Source of the DNA: an uncultured Eubacteriales bacterium
Lineage (GTDB): Bacteria; Bacillota; Clostridia; Lachnospirales; Lachnospiraceae
DNA: 64,000 bases
Direction: 5' to 3'
Assembly (NCBI GenBank): GCA_949292785.1
Contig: CASFBK010000010.1
Coordinates: forward strand, 62,001 to 126,000
The translations under genes were made by a program, and so were the position numbers. Below, piece by piece: positions 17,266-29,323 of this stretch (its first letter is position 1; each line of letters starts with the position of its first letter). The notes beneath the pieces are model-generated. The model was not told the DNA's origin. It did no database searches and saw nothing but the letters and a program-made list of their open reading frames with translations.

Positions 17266-18423
17266 ATGAAGCGGGTATTTTTAATTGTACTGGATAGTGT
17301 TGGAATTGGAGAGATGCCGGATGCTGCTGCTTTTGGGGATGAGGGAAGTAATACCTTAAAGGCGGCAGCAAAAAGTGCATATTTTTCCATGCCAAATATG
17401 AGAAAGCTGGGATTATTTAATATTGACGGTGTTGCTATCGGAGAAAAAGAGCCTAAGCCGCAGGGAGCCTTTGCCAGAATGACGGAAAGTTCTATGGGAA
17501 AGGACACCACTATTGGACACTGGGAGATTGCAGGAGTGATTTCAAAGGCGCCGCTGCCAACCTATCCCAACGGATTTCCCAAAGAAATATTAGAGGAGTT
17601 TTCAAAAAAAACCGGACATGGTATTTTATGCAATAAGCCTTATTCCGGCACAGAAGTAATCAAAGATTACGGGGAAGAGCATATGAAAACGGGGGATTTG
17701 ATTGTATATACGTCGGCAGACTCCGTGTTTCAGGTGGCTGCTCATGAGGATATTGTTCCGGTGGAAAAGCTCTATGAATATTGCCGGATTGCAAGAGATA
17801 TGCTGACCGGAGAGCATGGAGTAGGAAGAGTAATTGCACGCCCCTTTGAGGGAAGCCCGGGGGAATTTAAAAGAACCTCCAGACGACATGACTTTTCCTT
17901 AGAGCCGCCAAAGGTAACCATGTTAGACCAGCTAAAAGAGGCGGGCTTTGATGTGCTTGGAGTCGGAAAGATTTTTGATATTTTTGCAGGAAAAAGTATT
18001 ACGGATTATGTGAGAACTACAGGAAATCCCGATGGCATTGACAAAACCCTCGCCTATATGGAAGGGGATTTTGAAGGCTTATGCTTTGTGAATCTTGTGG
18101 ATTATGACATGCTGTATGGCCACCGCAATGATGTGGAAGGCTATGCGAAGGCACTGACCTATTTTGATGAACGATTGCCGGAAATTCTGGAAAAGATGAG
18201 GGATGAGGATATTCTTATGATTACCGCAGACCATGGCTGCGACCCCTCTACGCCCTCTACCGACCATTCCAGAGAATATACGCCTCTTGTGATGTATGGA
18301 AAGAATATTCCGTCAGGAAAGAACTTTGGGACGAGGAGTACCTTTTCCGACATTGGAGCAACCGTATTAAATTATTTCGGAATAGAGAAGAAGATTGCAG
18401 GAGAAAGTCTGTTAAAATTTTAA
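17266..18423 (+). CDS. deoB: Phosphopentomutase
   Basis: Interconverts (deoxy)ribose 1- and 5-phosphate in nucleoside salvage. 385 residues of the alkaline-phosphatase superfamily. Metal and catalytic motifs are visible: LIVLDSVGIGEMPDA at the start, the phosphate-accepting Thr in GKDTTIGHWE, and the late metal site ITADHGCDP-STPSTDHSREYTP. AGGAGG precedes ATG 17266 by 7 bp. In Bacillus deoB lies near the spo and xer genes; here it follows spoIIIAH. A terminator follows at 18456. Confidence 0.97.
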   Translation: MKRVFLIVLDSVGIGEMPDAAAFGDEGSNTLKAAAKSAYFSMPNMRKLGLFNIDGVAIGEKEPKPQGAFARMTESSMGKDTTIGHWEIAGVISKAPLPTYPNGFPKEILEEFSKKTGHGILCNKPYSGTEVIKDYGEEHMKTGDLIVYTSADSVFQVAAHEDIVPVEKLYEYCRIARDMLTGEHGVGRVIARPFEGSPGEFKRTSRRHDFSLEPPKVTMLDQLKEAGFDVLGVGKIFDIFAGKSITDYVRTTGNPDGIDKTLAYMEGDFEGLCFVNLVDYDMLYGHRNDVEGYAKALTYFDERLPEILEKMRDEDILMITADHGCDPSTPSTDHSREYTPLVMYGKNIPSGKNFGTRSTFSDIGATVLNYFGIEKKIAGESLLKF

Positions 18424-18455
18424 CATAGTTATTAAATAGGTGTATTTGAGTAAGA

Positions 18456-18489
18456 GGAATTGCTGTGAGGTTTTGCGGCAGTTCCTTTT
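18456..18489 (+). terminator. Rho-independent terminator of deoB
   Basis: Ten-pair stem GGAATTGCTG (18456-18465) with CGGCAGTTCC (18476-18485), including two G-U pairs, then T4. Confidence 0.8.
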
Positions 18490-18743
18490 ATCATAAGAAA
18501 ACGGAAATTTTAGCGGTTTATTAATATATTATTATCAAATGATTATAGTAAAATTTATCAAAAATTAAATAAAATGAAAAAGAATCTATTAAAAAAAATT
18601 TCTCTTTATAAAGGAGCTTATAAAAATAATAAAAAAACAATTAACATTTTCTACAAAAATAATAAAAAAACTATAAACAAATCTGTTATAAACGAACAAA
18701 AAATATGACGAATTTTATATTATTTTGATACCCAAAATAATAA
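18490..18743. other. A+T-rich spacer upstream of the ATP synthase operon
   Basis: About 250 bp made up of long A and T tracts. A 17-bp direct repeat, AAAAATAATAAAAAAAC, occurs at 18622-18638 and 18655-18671 (33 bp apart, about three helical turns). I see no credible gene; a 44-codon frame at 18574-18708 has no ribosome site. The phased A-tracts suggest curved DNA or an upstream promoter element for the strong atp promoter. Confidence 0.6.
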
Positions 18744-18772
18744 TTGACAATAATTTAACAGAGGTCTAAATT
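18744..18772 (+). promoter_or_regulatory. Sigma-A promoter of the ATP synthase operon
   Basis: Consensus TTGACA (18744-18749), 17-bp spacer, TAAATT (18767-18772). Confidence 0.7.
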
Positions 18773-18859
18773 AATGGTGAAAAATTACTGGGGCAGGTAA
18801 TTAAGAACGGACACCGTCAGCCGTCAGAACTGCTCACAGGTGGAAAGGAAGTGAATAGA

Positions 18860-19549
18860 ATGGATGCTTTCGTAGAATCACTGCTAGAAGAGCTGAACTG
18901 TGAAACAGTATTTACCATCCCAATTTTGGGTGGAATTCCAGTATCTGAAGCAGTGGTAGTTACCTGGATTATTATGGCAGGACTTACCCTCGCCGCCTTT
19001 TTACTTACCAGAAATCTGAAGGTAGAACAGCCGGGGCGAAGGCAGCTGATTGTAGAAACAGCCGTGGAAGGAGCATATGGATTTTTCAATGACACCATGG
19101 GAGGGCTTGGAAAGGAATACATTCCATATTTAAGTGCTGTTGCCCTCTACATAGGAATTTCCAATCTGATAGGGCTGATTGGATTTAAACCTCCCACCAA
19201 AGATTTGAATATTACCGCAGCATTGGCAATCATGAGTATTGTATTGATTGAAGTTGCCGGTGTGCGGAAAAAGGGTATGAAAGGTTGGCTCAAAAGTTTT
19301 GCAGAGCCGGTACCGATTATTCTCCCTATTAATATTCTGGAAATTTTTATCAGACCATTATCCCTGTGTATGCGACTTTTTGGAAATGTGTTAGGTGCAT
19401 TCGTAGTTATGGAACTGATAAAATTATTAGTACCCGTTGTGGTACCGGTAGCCTTCAGCTGCTATTTTGATATTTTTGACGGTCTCATACAGGCATACGT
19501 GTTTGTATTCCTTACATCATTATTTATGAAAGAAGCTATTGAAGAATAA
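18860..19549 (+). CDS. atpB: ATP synthase Fo subunit a
   Basis: Membrane stator subunit that forms the ion half-channels. 229 residues from ATG 18860 (AAGGA 10 bp upstream; a GTG at 18851 sits on the ribosome site). Five to six hydrophobic helices; the essential arginine is in SLCMRLFGNVLGAFVV, and the helix before it (PINILEIFIRPLSL) is typical. First gene of atpBEFHAGDC; no atpI or atpZ precedes it. Confidence 0.95.
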   Translation: MDAFVESLLEELNCETVFTIPILGGIPVSEAVVVTWIIMAGLTLAAFLLTRNLKVEQPGRRQLIVETAVEGAYGFFNDTMGGLGKEYIPYLSAVALYIGISNLIGLIGFKPPTKDLNITAALAIMSIVLIEVAGVRKKGMKGWLKSFAEPVPIILPINILEIFIRPLSLCMRLFGNVLGAFVVMELIKLLVPVVVPVAFSCYFDIFDGLIQAYVFVFLTSLFMKEAIEE

Positions 19550-19567
19550 GAAAAGGAGTGTATTATT

Positions 19568-19792
19568 ATGAATACAATTATCGCTATTGGAGCAGGAATC
19601 GCAGTTTTAACAGGAATCGGAGCAGGAATCGGAATCGGTGTTGCAACCGCTAAAGCAACAGATGCTATTGCAAGACAGCCGGAAGCAGAAGGAAAAATCA
19701 GTAAAGCATTATTATTAGGATGTGCCCTTGCAGAAGCAACCGCTATCTATGGTTTCGTTATTGCATTGCTTATTATCATGTTCTTAAAATAA
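19568..19792 (+). CDS. atpE: ATP synthase Fo subunit c
   Basis: 74-residue hairpin of two membrane helices joined by the polar loop ARQPEAEGK (35-43). The ion-binding carboxylate is E56 in [11 protein letters not shown]. At the positions where Na+-binding c subunits carry Gln (helix 1) and Ser (after the Glu) this protein has I23 and A57, so proton coupling is predicted. Multiple Gly repeats in helix 1 (GAGIGIG) fit tight ring packing. AAAAGGAG precedes the ATG. Confidence 0.96.
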   Translation: MNTIIAIGAGIAVLTGIGAGIGIGVATAKATDAIARQPEAEGKISKALLLGCALAEATAIYGFVIALLIIMFLK

Positions 19793-19822
19793 CAGGAAAA
19801 CCATAGGAAAGGCGGCGGTAAC

Positions 19823-20272
19823 ATGCTAAGTTTAAATGTTTGGAATCTGCTGTTTACGGTAATTAATGTACTGGTATTGTATCTGTTAATGAAAAAGTTC
19901 CTGTTTAAGCCGGTGCTGGCAGTATTAGAGAAAAGAAAAGAAATGATAGCATCTAATATGGAAGAAGCAAGAAAAAGCCAGCAGGAAGCAGAAAGCCTGA
20001 AAAGTGATTACGAGGAAAAGCTTTCTTCTGCGAAGGAAGAGGCACAGGCAATCGTACATAATGCAAGAGAATTAGCAGAACAGGAAAGAGCAGGAATCTT
20101 AGAAAAGACCAGAGTAGAGTCAGAGCAGATGATAGAAAAGGCAAAGGCTGCCATTTTGTCAGAACAAGAGCAGGCACAGCAGGAAGCAAAGGAAGAGATT
20201 GCAAAGCTTGCAGTATTGGCTGCTAGAAAAATCATAGAAGCAGGTGATGCCCATGACACAGACAGCTATTAA
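19823..20272 (+). CDS. atpF: ATP synthase Fo subunit b
   Basis: 149 residues: one N-terminal membrane helix (about 5-22, LLFTVINVLVLYLLMKKF) and a long Glu/Lys/Ala-rich coiled coil forming the peripheral stalk. The family stretch KFLFKPVLAVLEKRKEMI follows the helix. Overlaps the start of atpH by 20 bp. Confidence 0.94.
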   Translation: MLSLNVWNLLFTVINVLVLYLLMKKFLFKPVLAVLEKRKEMIASNMEEARKSQQEAESLKSDYEEKLSSAKEEAQAIVHNARELAEQERAGILEKTRVESEQMIEKAKAAILSEQEQAQQEAKEEIAKLAVLAARKIIEAGDAHDTDSY

Positions 20273-20756
20273 TTATGCCAAGGCACTTCATGAACTGCAT
20301 ATCAGTCGGGAAAGTATGAATACAGTAAGAGAGCTGATGGAAAATGTTCCTGCTATTTGTGAAGTGTTAGAGGCGCCGGTCATTCCAAAGGAAGAAAAGA
20401 AGCGCGCCATAGACCGGATTTTTCCGGAAGAGACAAGGGCTTTTATTAAGCTTCTATGCGACTATGACCGGGCAGACCAGCTTAAGAATATCTGTGAGGC
20501 ATATGAGGAGCAATACAGACGTATCCATCATATTTTAAAGGCTGAAATCTATTCAGCAAAGCCTCTGGGTGATGAGAAAAAGCAGGAGATTGAGAAGTTC
20601 TTACAGGAAAAATATCCTGACATGACCTATCAGTTATCCTATGAAATCGAGAAAAAACTGATGGGCGGGACCTTGATTAAAGCTGGAAATATGGAATATG
20701 ACAACAGCTATGAGGGACGTCTGCATCAGCTGGAATTAAAATTAACCGGGAGGTGA
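20253..20756 (+). CDS. atpH: ATP synthase F1 subunit delta
   Basis: Links the peripheral stalk to the F1 head. 167 residues from ATG 20253, which starts [15 protein letters not shown] as in the family; GTG 20244 and ATG 20247 are in-frame alternatives overlapping the ribosome site. The C-terminal motif ...[20 protein letters not shown] matches the conserved end of delta (GGxxIxxGxxxxDxS). The start lies inside atpF, so it is coupled. Confidence 0.94.
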   Translation: MTQTAINYAKALHELHISRESMNTVRELMENVPAICEVLEAPVIPKEEKKRAIDRIFPEETRAFIKLLCDYDRADQLKNICEAYEEQYRRIHHILKAEIYSAKPLGDEKKQEIEKFLQEKYPDMTYQLSYEIEKKLMGGTLIKAGNMEYDNSYEGRLHQLELKLTGR

Positions 20757-20761
20757 AAGCG

Positions 20762-22273
20762 GTGAGTGCAATCAGCGCATCAGATATTATTTCCATTTTA
20801 AAAAGCGAAATCGAGCACTATGACTGGGTAGAAGACGGACAGGAAACAGGTAAGGTTATCTGGGTCGGTGACGGAATTGCAACGATATACGGAATTGACC
20901 ATGCCGTATATGGTGAAATCGTCGTTTTTGAAAATGGATTAAAAGGTATGGTACAGGATATCCGAAGAAATGAAATCGGTTGTATTCTGTTTGGAAAAGA
21001 TACCGGAATCAAAGAAGGAACCAAGGTTGTCCGCACCAAGAAAAAAGCAGGTATTCCGGTAGGAGACGCTTACGTAGGAAGAATTATTAATGCTTTAGGA
21101 GAGCCTATTGATGGAAAGGGAGAGATTAAAGCAGAAGAGTACAGACCCATTGAGCAGGATGCTCCGGGCATCTTAGACCGTAAATCGGTAAATACGCCAA
21201 TGGAAACAGGAATTCTTGCCATTGACTCCATGTTCCCAATCGGACGCGGACAGCGTGAGTTGATTATCGGTGACAGACAGACCGGTAAGACTGCAATCGC
21301 AACCGATACTATTTTAAATCAAAAGGGAAAAGATGTTATCTGCGTCTATGTGGCAGTGGGACAAAAGGCATCCAGTGTTGCGAAATTGGTTTCTACCTTA
21401 CAGCAGCATGGTGCTATGGACTATACCATTGTACTGTCCTCAACAGCAAGTGACCCTGCATCCCTACAGTATATTGCACCATATGCAGGAACAGCTTTGG
21501 CGGAATATTTTATGTACAAAGGAAAAGATGTGTTAATCGTATATGACGATTTGTCCAAGCATGCGGTAGCATACCGTGCTTTATCCTTGTTATTGGAGCG
21601 TTCTCCGGGACGTGAAGCATATCCGGGAGACGTATTCTATCTTCATTCCAGACTGCTGGAGCGTTCCAGCCGATTGAGTGATGAATTGGGCGGCGGTTCC
21701 ATTACGGCGCTGCCGATTATTGAGACACAGGCAGGCGACTTGTCTGCTTATATCCCGACAAACGTAATTTCCATTACAGACGGACAGATTTTCTTAGAAA
21801 GCGATCTGTTCTTCTCCGGTATGAGACCGGCGGTCAATGTGGGACTTTCCGTATCCCGTGTAGGTGGAGCAGCCCAGACCAAGGCAATGAAGAAAGCAAC
21901 CGGAAGTATCCGTATTGACTTAGCACAGTTCCGTGAAATGGAAGTGTTTACACAGTTCAGCTCTGATTTGGATGAAAGCACCAAGGAACAGTTAGCACAC
22001 GGAAATGTTTTAATGGAGCTGTTAAAACAGCCATTGTGCCATCCTATGAGTCTTGCAGAACAGGTAATTACCCTTTGCCTTGCAAATAATGGTATTTTTG
22101 ATAAGATTCCGGTGCCACAGGTAAAGGAAGTGCAGAAGAATCTGTTGGCTCATATGGCAGATGCTCATCCAGAGCTGGTAAGAGAGATTACAGAGCAGAA
22201 AGTATTGACAGATGAGACTGCAGAAAAAATTATCGCAGCTGCAAAGGAATATGTGCAGACAGCAGGAATGTAA
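20762..22273 (+). CDS. atpA: ATP synthase F1 subunit alpha
   Basis: Non-catalytic nucleotide-binding subunit. 503 residues from GTG 20762, where GGGAGGTG ends 6 bp upstream; the alternative GTG 20753 lies in that ribosome site and inside atpH. The P-loop GDRQTGKTA and the signature [17 protein letters not shown] with the arginine finger region are intact. Beta barrel, nucleotide domain and helical C-terminal domain are all present. Confidence 0.97.
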   Translation: MSAISASDIISILKSEIEHYDWVEDGQETGKVIWVGDGIATIYGIDHAVYGEIVVFENGLKGMVQDIRRNEIGCILFGKDTGIKEGTKVVRTKKKAGIPVGDAYVGRIINALGEPIDGKGEIKAEEYRPIEQDAPGILDRKSVNTPMETGILAIDSMFPIGRGQRELIIGDRQTGKTAIATDTILNQKGKDVICVYVAVGQKASSVAKLVSTLQQHGAMDYTIVLSSTASDPASLQYIAPYAGTALAEYFMYKGKDVLIVYDDLSKHAVAYRALSLLLERSPGREAYPGDVFYLHSRLLERSSRLSDELGGGSITALPIIETQAGDLSAYIPTNVISITDGQIFLESDLFFSGMRPAVNVGLSVSRVGGAAQTKAMKKATGSIRIDLAQFREMEVFTQFSSDLDESTKEQLAHGNVLMELLKQPLCHPMSLAEQVITLCLANNGIFDKIPVPQVKEVQKNLLAHMADAHPELVREITEQKVLTDETAEKIIAAAKEYVQTAGM

Positions 22274-22288
22274 GGATGGTGAGGGAAA

Positions 22289-24608
<2,320 letters not shown>

Positions 24609-24618
24609 GAGTGGTTTC

Positions 24619-25029
24619 ATGAATACATTTTTTCTAAAAGTAATTGCTGCGGACCATACCTTTTTTCAGGGAAGATGTCAGGCATTGACGGTTCCGGCAA
24701 TCGATGGGGAAAAGGGAATTCTTCCCCATCATGAGGATATGGTAATTGCAGTAAACGATGGTGAAATCCGTGTGACGGCAGAAGACGGCACCGTACATAT
24801 CGGTATTGTAGGAATGGGCTTTGTGCAGATTATCAATAACCGTGTGACCCTTCTGGTGGAGACCGCGGAGCGCCCGGAGGATATTGATGCCAGACGTGCC
24901 AGAGAGGCTCAGGAGCGTGCTATGGAGCAGATGCGCCAGAAGCAGAGTATTCAGGAATTCCATCATTCCCAGGCATCCCTGGCGAGAGCTATGTCGAGAC
25001 TGAAGGCGACAAGTAAGTATAATCAGTAA
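24619..25029 (+). CDS. atpC: ATP synthase F1 subunit epsilon
   Basis: 136 residues: an N-terminal beta sandwich (FFLKVIAADHTFFQGRCQALTVPAIDGEKGILPHHEDM) and a C-terminal helical hairpin rich in Arg/Glu/Ala that can inhibit ATP hydrolysis. Last gene of the operon; a terminator follows at 25078. Confidence 0.95.
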   Translation: MNTFFLKVIAADHTFFQGRCQALTVPAIDGEKGILPHHEDMVIAVNDGEIRVTAEDGTVHIGIVGMGFVQIINNRVTLLVETAERPEDIDARRAREAQERAMEQMRQKQSIQEFHHSQASLARAMSRLKATSKYNQ

Positions 25030-25077
25030 TAGCTGTCGTTGCTGCGAGAGGAATCAGTGACGAGATTAGATGTGGAA

Positions 25078-25124
25078 AAAGACGTTTGTGAGAATGGAAA
25101 AGTTCTTGCAGGCGTCTTTTAATT
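25078..25124 (+). terminator. Rho-independent terminator of the ATP synthase operon
   Basis: AAAGACG (25078-25084) pairs with CGTCTTT (25113-25119); the stem extends inward through TTGTGAGAA with TTCTTGCAG. T-rich sequence follows. Confidence 0.75.
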
Positions 25125-25174
25125 TTAAAAACATTTTTGCATGATGAAAAATATTGCAAAACACTGACGATTCC

Positions 25175-25203
25175 TTGAAATTTATCTATCAATATGGTAA
25201 AAT
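25175..25203 (+). promoter_or_regulatory. Promoter of the giant protein/lectin/CdtB-like gene set
   Basis: TTGAAA (25175-25180), 17-bp spacer, TAAAAT (25198-25203), with TGG before the -10. No further promoter of this quality is seen before 31872, so the three following genes are probably one transcript. Confidence 0.72.
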
Positions 25204-25264
25204 ATAACAAATATTTGTAAAACAATTATTCTACAAAGGGAAAAAATAAAAGGGGGAAGGGGAT

Positions 25265-28200
25265 ATGACAAGAAAACTATGGATTAGTTACTATAGCGAC
25301 GGTTTTTACGGCACATGGGAGCAGCAGGAAACAGATAAGTCCTATCTGGTGCAAATTAGGGACAATGATAAGACTGTTGTGGAAAAAATCATCCAGGCTC
25401 CCGCAGCCATTCCGGTATTTCTTTATGCACCGGAGAAGCTGCAGGAAGCATGTCGCTATGAGTTTGAACTGGGAGTAATTACGGAAAAGGTAACGGAGGA
25501 ATACCGTGTTCCAACAGGGATAGGAATACTGTGTGAACTGTTGGAAAAACTTTGTGCAAATATTACAGAAAATAAGACATTAGTTCTGAATCAGGAACTG
25601 GTGGGCAATGAAGTATGGACAAGTGCATGGGAAAGGCTTTATGGAAAAAAAGAGATTCTGATTTCAAATGTACAAAAACCGGAACTTGTAATGAAAGAAG
25701 GCAGGCTATATCTGAATGGAGATGGGATACAGGCTGCTTTTTATGTAGAAGAAAAGGCTGATTTAAAGCAGGAATTGTGTCTGCAATTAGACTTTTGGGA
25801 TTTACAGCAGGAAACGGAAGAAAAGATAAGCCAGGGTACATTTTTACTGGAAGATGCATTTGAAAAAGTCAGTGGAACAAATCTCTTTATTTTCACGAAA
25901 GAGCTGGGAGCATTTTCGCAGATAAAGCTGTTGGAAGCGTATTCCCGCTTGTACTGCGCCGGGACAGTAAGAAGAGAATATTGTATCGGATTCGGACAAA
26001 AGGATGCACCTCTGCCCTTATGGAAGGATAAGCTGGAGCTGCAAAGCTGGTCCGTGGTGTGCAGAAGTCAGGAAACGCTGCGGGAAAAAGATACCGTATG
26101 GATTGGCGGAATAGCCGTAATGGGAGGTTTTTTGCTGGGGCAGGAAAAACAGGCGGAACTGTCACTTCACATAGGCTTTGAGGACCACTGGAAGCTGTGC
26201 CTGAACTGCGGAGAAGGAAGCTGGCTTGCTGCAATTTCTAATCTGGCGGGATTTCCGGTGGATGAAATTGAAAAAGTAATCACATGGATAGGGGAAAAGA
26301 CAGGAGACTTTTCCTTAGATTATGCAGAGCTTACCTTTTCTGTAGCGCAGGGAGGCATGGTGGCAGCGGAATTTGCACTGAGGCAGAAAAAGGAATGTAA
26401 TCTGTTCGGAATTGGAATTCATTTAAAAAACTGGTGCATTATGGTAAATCTTGTAAAGGAAGAAAGCTGGAAGAGCCAGTTTGTTTTAGCGGGAGAACTC
26501 ATACTGGGAAGTGGAGAGGACGCACCGGAGATATTTGTGTCAGTGCCCATACAGGAGGAATGTCGGCAGATTGTACTAAGCAGTGGGGAAAAGGGCATTG
26601 CACTTCCTTCCATAGAAAATCTGCTGAAACTGGTGGGAATCGGTGACGGAAGCAAATGGATTCCGGATGAACTGTATAATCTGGATGATTATAAAATCAG
26701 TCAATTAGAACTGATGATAGACTGTACCAGCCAGCCGAAGCTGGAGCAGTATGGCTTTGGTATTTCCAGTCAGAGAGAGCTGACCTTTAAAATTGGAAGT
26801 TTTCCGATTAAGATTCAGAAAGTGGAACTGGGTATCGAGGGAAAGAGCGGAGAAAATCCGGTTTTTCATGGAGAGAGCGTTCTGGTCTTTCAAAAGCTGG
26901 AATGTAAGCTGTATCTACAGGTAGAGTGTGAAACAAAGGCGCTGCAGATGTCGGTGACATTTACAGAGGAAGAAGCAGAGCAGATTGCCTTTGATGCCAT
27001 GGCAGATGGTTTTGTGGAGGAAGAGCTAAGCTATCAGAATCTGCCGCTGCCTCAGGGATTTGCAGTACCAGTATTTGAAAAAGCAGTATTATGGGCAGAT
27101 ACGGGCAGGCAGAAGTATGTTATGAGCGGAAGGCTTAAAAATTTAGGAGCCTGTATTTTTGAGACTTCTCTTGATAAAGAGCAGAAGCCGGGATATGTTC
27201 TGGTGGCTGCATTAGATGAGAATTTTACCTTTGGGAAGCTTTCGGAATATTTAAAATTTATAGATTCTATTTTGGCAATCCGGGCAGGTGGCATTGTGTT
27301 GTCTACCCTGAACGGAAGAGGGATTCGGGATGTGCTGGCAGAGCTTCCACCGGAAATTGAAGCTCCGGCGGGGCTGCCGCAGATAGATAGTGAGGTAAAA
27401 GAGGGACTTTTTCTGTATGGAAAAATTGAACTGACAGCGCCGGTATTTCAAATGTTGTTTGGTATGGCAGGAGAGGAAAAACCTGTTCTGGAGACAAGTC
27501 TGTATTTTCCAAAGGAAAAGGAAGAGCTTTTTATCCGTGTCGGCTTAAAAGAAATGTCTCTTTTTCAGTTATTGTATTTTCGGCAGATGGAATTTTTTTG
27601 CCGGATAGCAGACGGAACCAGATTTGGATTGAATGGGAATGTATATCTGGCAGTGGGCGGACAGGAGTACGGCTTTGGTTTTTCCGTAAGCGGAGATACC
27701 GGAGAGAGTCAGATGAGATTGGAAGGTTATGCACTGGAACCGATAAATCTGGGCTTTCTGGTGCTGACAGATACGGAGCATGTGAAGGGACCGGGAATCA
27801 GTCTGGAACTTAGTCGGGAAGAAAAGGTATTAGGACTTACCGGAGGAATCCTTTTATTCGGAGAACCCTTTGTGGATATAAAAAGGCTGGGATATGATTT
27901 TAAGAAAGAGCAATTTCTGGGAACCATTTCTTACAATGGTCCGGTTACATTGCTGCACGGAAATATCTCATTTATCTGGGACAAGGAAAAGGGTATTGAA
28001 ATCCAGGAATTTCCGATGCATTTTCTGGATGAAATACTGGATTATGCAAAACTGATAGAGGAAGCCAGCAACACATCGGGAGGAGCGTGTAAAAGGATTG
28101 CGGGGCTTATTTTTGAAAAAGCAGTACAGACAGAATTTACGATTACACCATCCTTTGGCGGCATGGATGAAAAAGGAATGAGCGTGGAATTATTGCCCCA

Positions 28201-29308
28201 GTATACAGTTTCGGTGGCGGGAGAGAAAATCCTTACGTCATCCATGAAAAAGCTTACCGTTGTCATCGAAAAACCGCAGGAAATCGGATTTGAGGCATTG
28301 GCAAAGCTCGTAGTGGATACGATTTTAAAAAATGCTGTTCTTATTGCAGAACAGATTGTAAATGATGTGGGTAATCTGACAAAGCTCATTGCAGTAATGG
28401 GAACGGTGCAGGCAACGGAAGAAGCATTTGGGGCACTGCTTTGCAGAGGAGGAAAGGAAACGGTAAAGGGAGCTTCTGAGGTAGCAAAAGCACAGGAATA
28501 TGCCAGGGCGGCAAAGGGACATGCATCTGGCGGCGGAAGTCTGACCCAGGCGGGGGCAGACGCGGCAATGGCATCAGGCAGCGCCGCAACGGCAGGCGGA
28601 TGGTTAGAGGAAGCAGGTATATTTTTTGGGGCAATGGGAGCAGCAATTATAATTATCGGGGGAGGCGGTAGTGGAAAAAAGGATTTAGAGGAACATGAAA
28701 AAGAGGTAGAAAAGCACAAAAAAGAAGCGGAAGAAGCCAAAGAAGAAGCAAAAGAAGCAGTCAGGGGAATGCTTGCAATCAAGGAGCTTGCATTGGAGCA
28801 GCAGACAGAAGATACGGCACTGCTTAGCTGGAAGCCTGTAACCGAGGAAAAGGAAGCAGTGGTGGAATATCATATTTCCGTTACCCGAAACGGCAGCGTG
28901 ATTTGGGAAGGAATAGAGACAGCATGCAGCATGGAGGTTTTACTGGAGCCGGAGAAGGAAAATCAGTTTGAAATTATGATATTCGCCCTATACCGGTATG
29001 ATGACACCGATAACTATCAGGGAGAAACAGCGCATTTGTCCACGGTAGTGGGAAAATCTCTTAAGATACTGGAGGTATCGCTTCCGGTGGCTGTTCAGGG
29101 GGAAGAATACCGGTATGAATTGAAGGCGGAAGGCGGAAGCAGTCCTTATCGGTGGAACGCGGAGGGATTACCGGAAGGACTGACAATGCAGGAACAGTTC
29201 ATATGCGGAATACCAAAGTACGGAGGAGGTGAAGTGTACGTAGAGGTTACCGTGACAGACAGACTTAGAAAAAGCGTAACAGAGGGCTATTGGTTAGAAG
29301 TAAAATAA
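25265..29308 (+). CDS. Giant beta-rich protein with C-terminal FnIII-like and He_PIG-like domains, function unknown
   Basis: 1347 residues, no signal peptide at the N-terminus. Residues 1 to about 1000 are alternating short strands with no motif I recognise, in a pattern suggesting a long repetitive beta structure; the DUF6603 family of large proteins is one candidate to test. Residues about 1080-1138 are Ala/Gly rich with a hydrophobic stretch (FFGAMGAAIIIIGGGGSG), then a charged Glu/Lys coiled coil (about 1137-1170). Residues 1178-1262 look like a fibronectin type III domain, and 1265-1347 like an Ig-type putative binding domain (SLPVAVQGEEYRYELKAEGG...SPYRW...LPEGLTM...CGIPKYGG...VTVTD). 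Ribosome site AGGGGG; two small genes follow at once (15 and 4 bp gaps). Confidence 0.7.
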   Translation: MTRKLWISYYSDGFYGTWEQQETDKSYLVQIRDNDKTVVEKIIQAPAAIPVFLYAPEKLQEACRYEFELGVITEKVTEEYRVPTGIGILCELLEKLCANITENKTLVLNQELVGNEVWTSAWERLYGKKEILISNVQKPELVMKEGRLYLNGDGIQAAFYVEEKADLKQELCLQLDFWDLQQETEEKISQGTFLLEDAFEKVSGTNLFIFTKELGAFSQIKLLEAYSRLYCAGTVRREYCIGFGQKDAPLPLWKDKLELQSWSVVCRSQETLREKDTVWIGGIAVMGGFLLGQEKQAELSLHIGFEDHWKLCLNCGEGSWLAAISNLAGFPVDEIEKVITWIGEKTGDFSLDYAELTFSVAQGGMVAAEFALRQKKECNLFGIGIHLKNWCIMVNLVKEESWKSQFVLAGELILGSGEDAPEIFVSVPIQEECRQIVLSSGEKGIALPSIENLLKLVGIGDGSKWIPDELYNLDDYKISQLELMIDCTSQPKLEQYGFGISSQRELTFKIGSFPIKIQKVELGIEGKSGENPVFHGESVLVFQKLECKLYLQVECETKALQMSVTFTEEEAEQIAFDAMADGFVEEELSYQNLPLPQGFAVPVFEKAVLWADTGRQKYVMSGRLKNLGACIFETSLDKEQKPGYVLVAALDENFTFGKLSEYLKFIDSILAIRAGGIVLSTLNGRGIRDVLAELPPEIEAPAGLPQIDSEVKEGLFLYGKIELTAPVFQMLFGMAGEEKPVLETSLYFPKEKEELFIRVGLKEMSLFQLLYFRQMEFFCRIADGTRFGLNGNVYLAVGGQEYGFGFSVSGDTGESQMRLEGYALEPINLGFLVLTDTEHVKGPGISLELSREEKVLGLTGGILLFGEPFVDIKRLGYDFKKEQFLGTISYNGPVTLLHGNISFIWDKEKGIEIQEFPMHFLDEILDYAKLIEEASNTSGGACKRIAGLIFEKAVQTEFTITPSFGGMDEKGMSVELLPQYTVSVAGEKILTSSMKKLTVVIEKPQEIGFEALAKLVVDTILKNAVLIAEQIVNDVGNLTKLIAVMGTVQATEEAFGALLCRGGKETVKGASEVAKAQEYARAAKGHASGGGSLTQAGADAAMASGSAATAGGWLEEAGIFFGAMGAAIIIIGGGGSGKKDLEEHEKEVEKHKKEAEEAKEEAKEAVRGMLAIKELALEQQTEDTALLSWKPVTEEKEAVVEYHISVTRNGSVIWEGIETACSMEVLLEPEKENQFEIMIFALYRYDDTDNYQGETAHLSTVVGKSLKILEVSLPVAVQGEEYRYELKAEGGSSPYRWNAEGLPEGLTMQEQFICGIPKYGGGEVYVEVTVTDRLRKSVTEGYWLEVK

Positions 29309-29323
29309 CAAGGAGACAGAAAA

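Noticed and set aside
18574-18708. 44-codon open frame rich in Lys and Asn upstream of atpB
   Set aside because: No ribosome site, A/T-tract sequence that stays open by composition, and repeats in the DNA rather than protein constraint.
18774-18800. Eight-codon mini-frame after the atp promoter, possible leader peptide
   Set aside because: Its ATG lies at or before the expected transcription start of the promoter at 18744-18772.
28042-28782. 246-codon minus-strand frame opposite the giant protein
   Set aside because: Low-complexity Ser/Ala product, the expected antisense of Ala/Gly/Glu-rich coding sequence.
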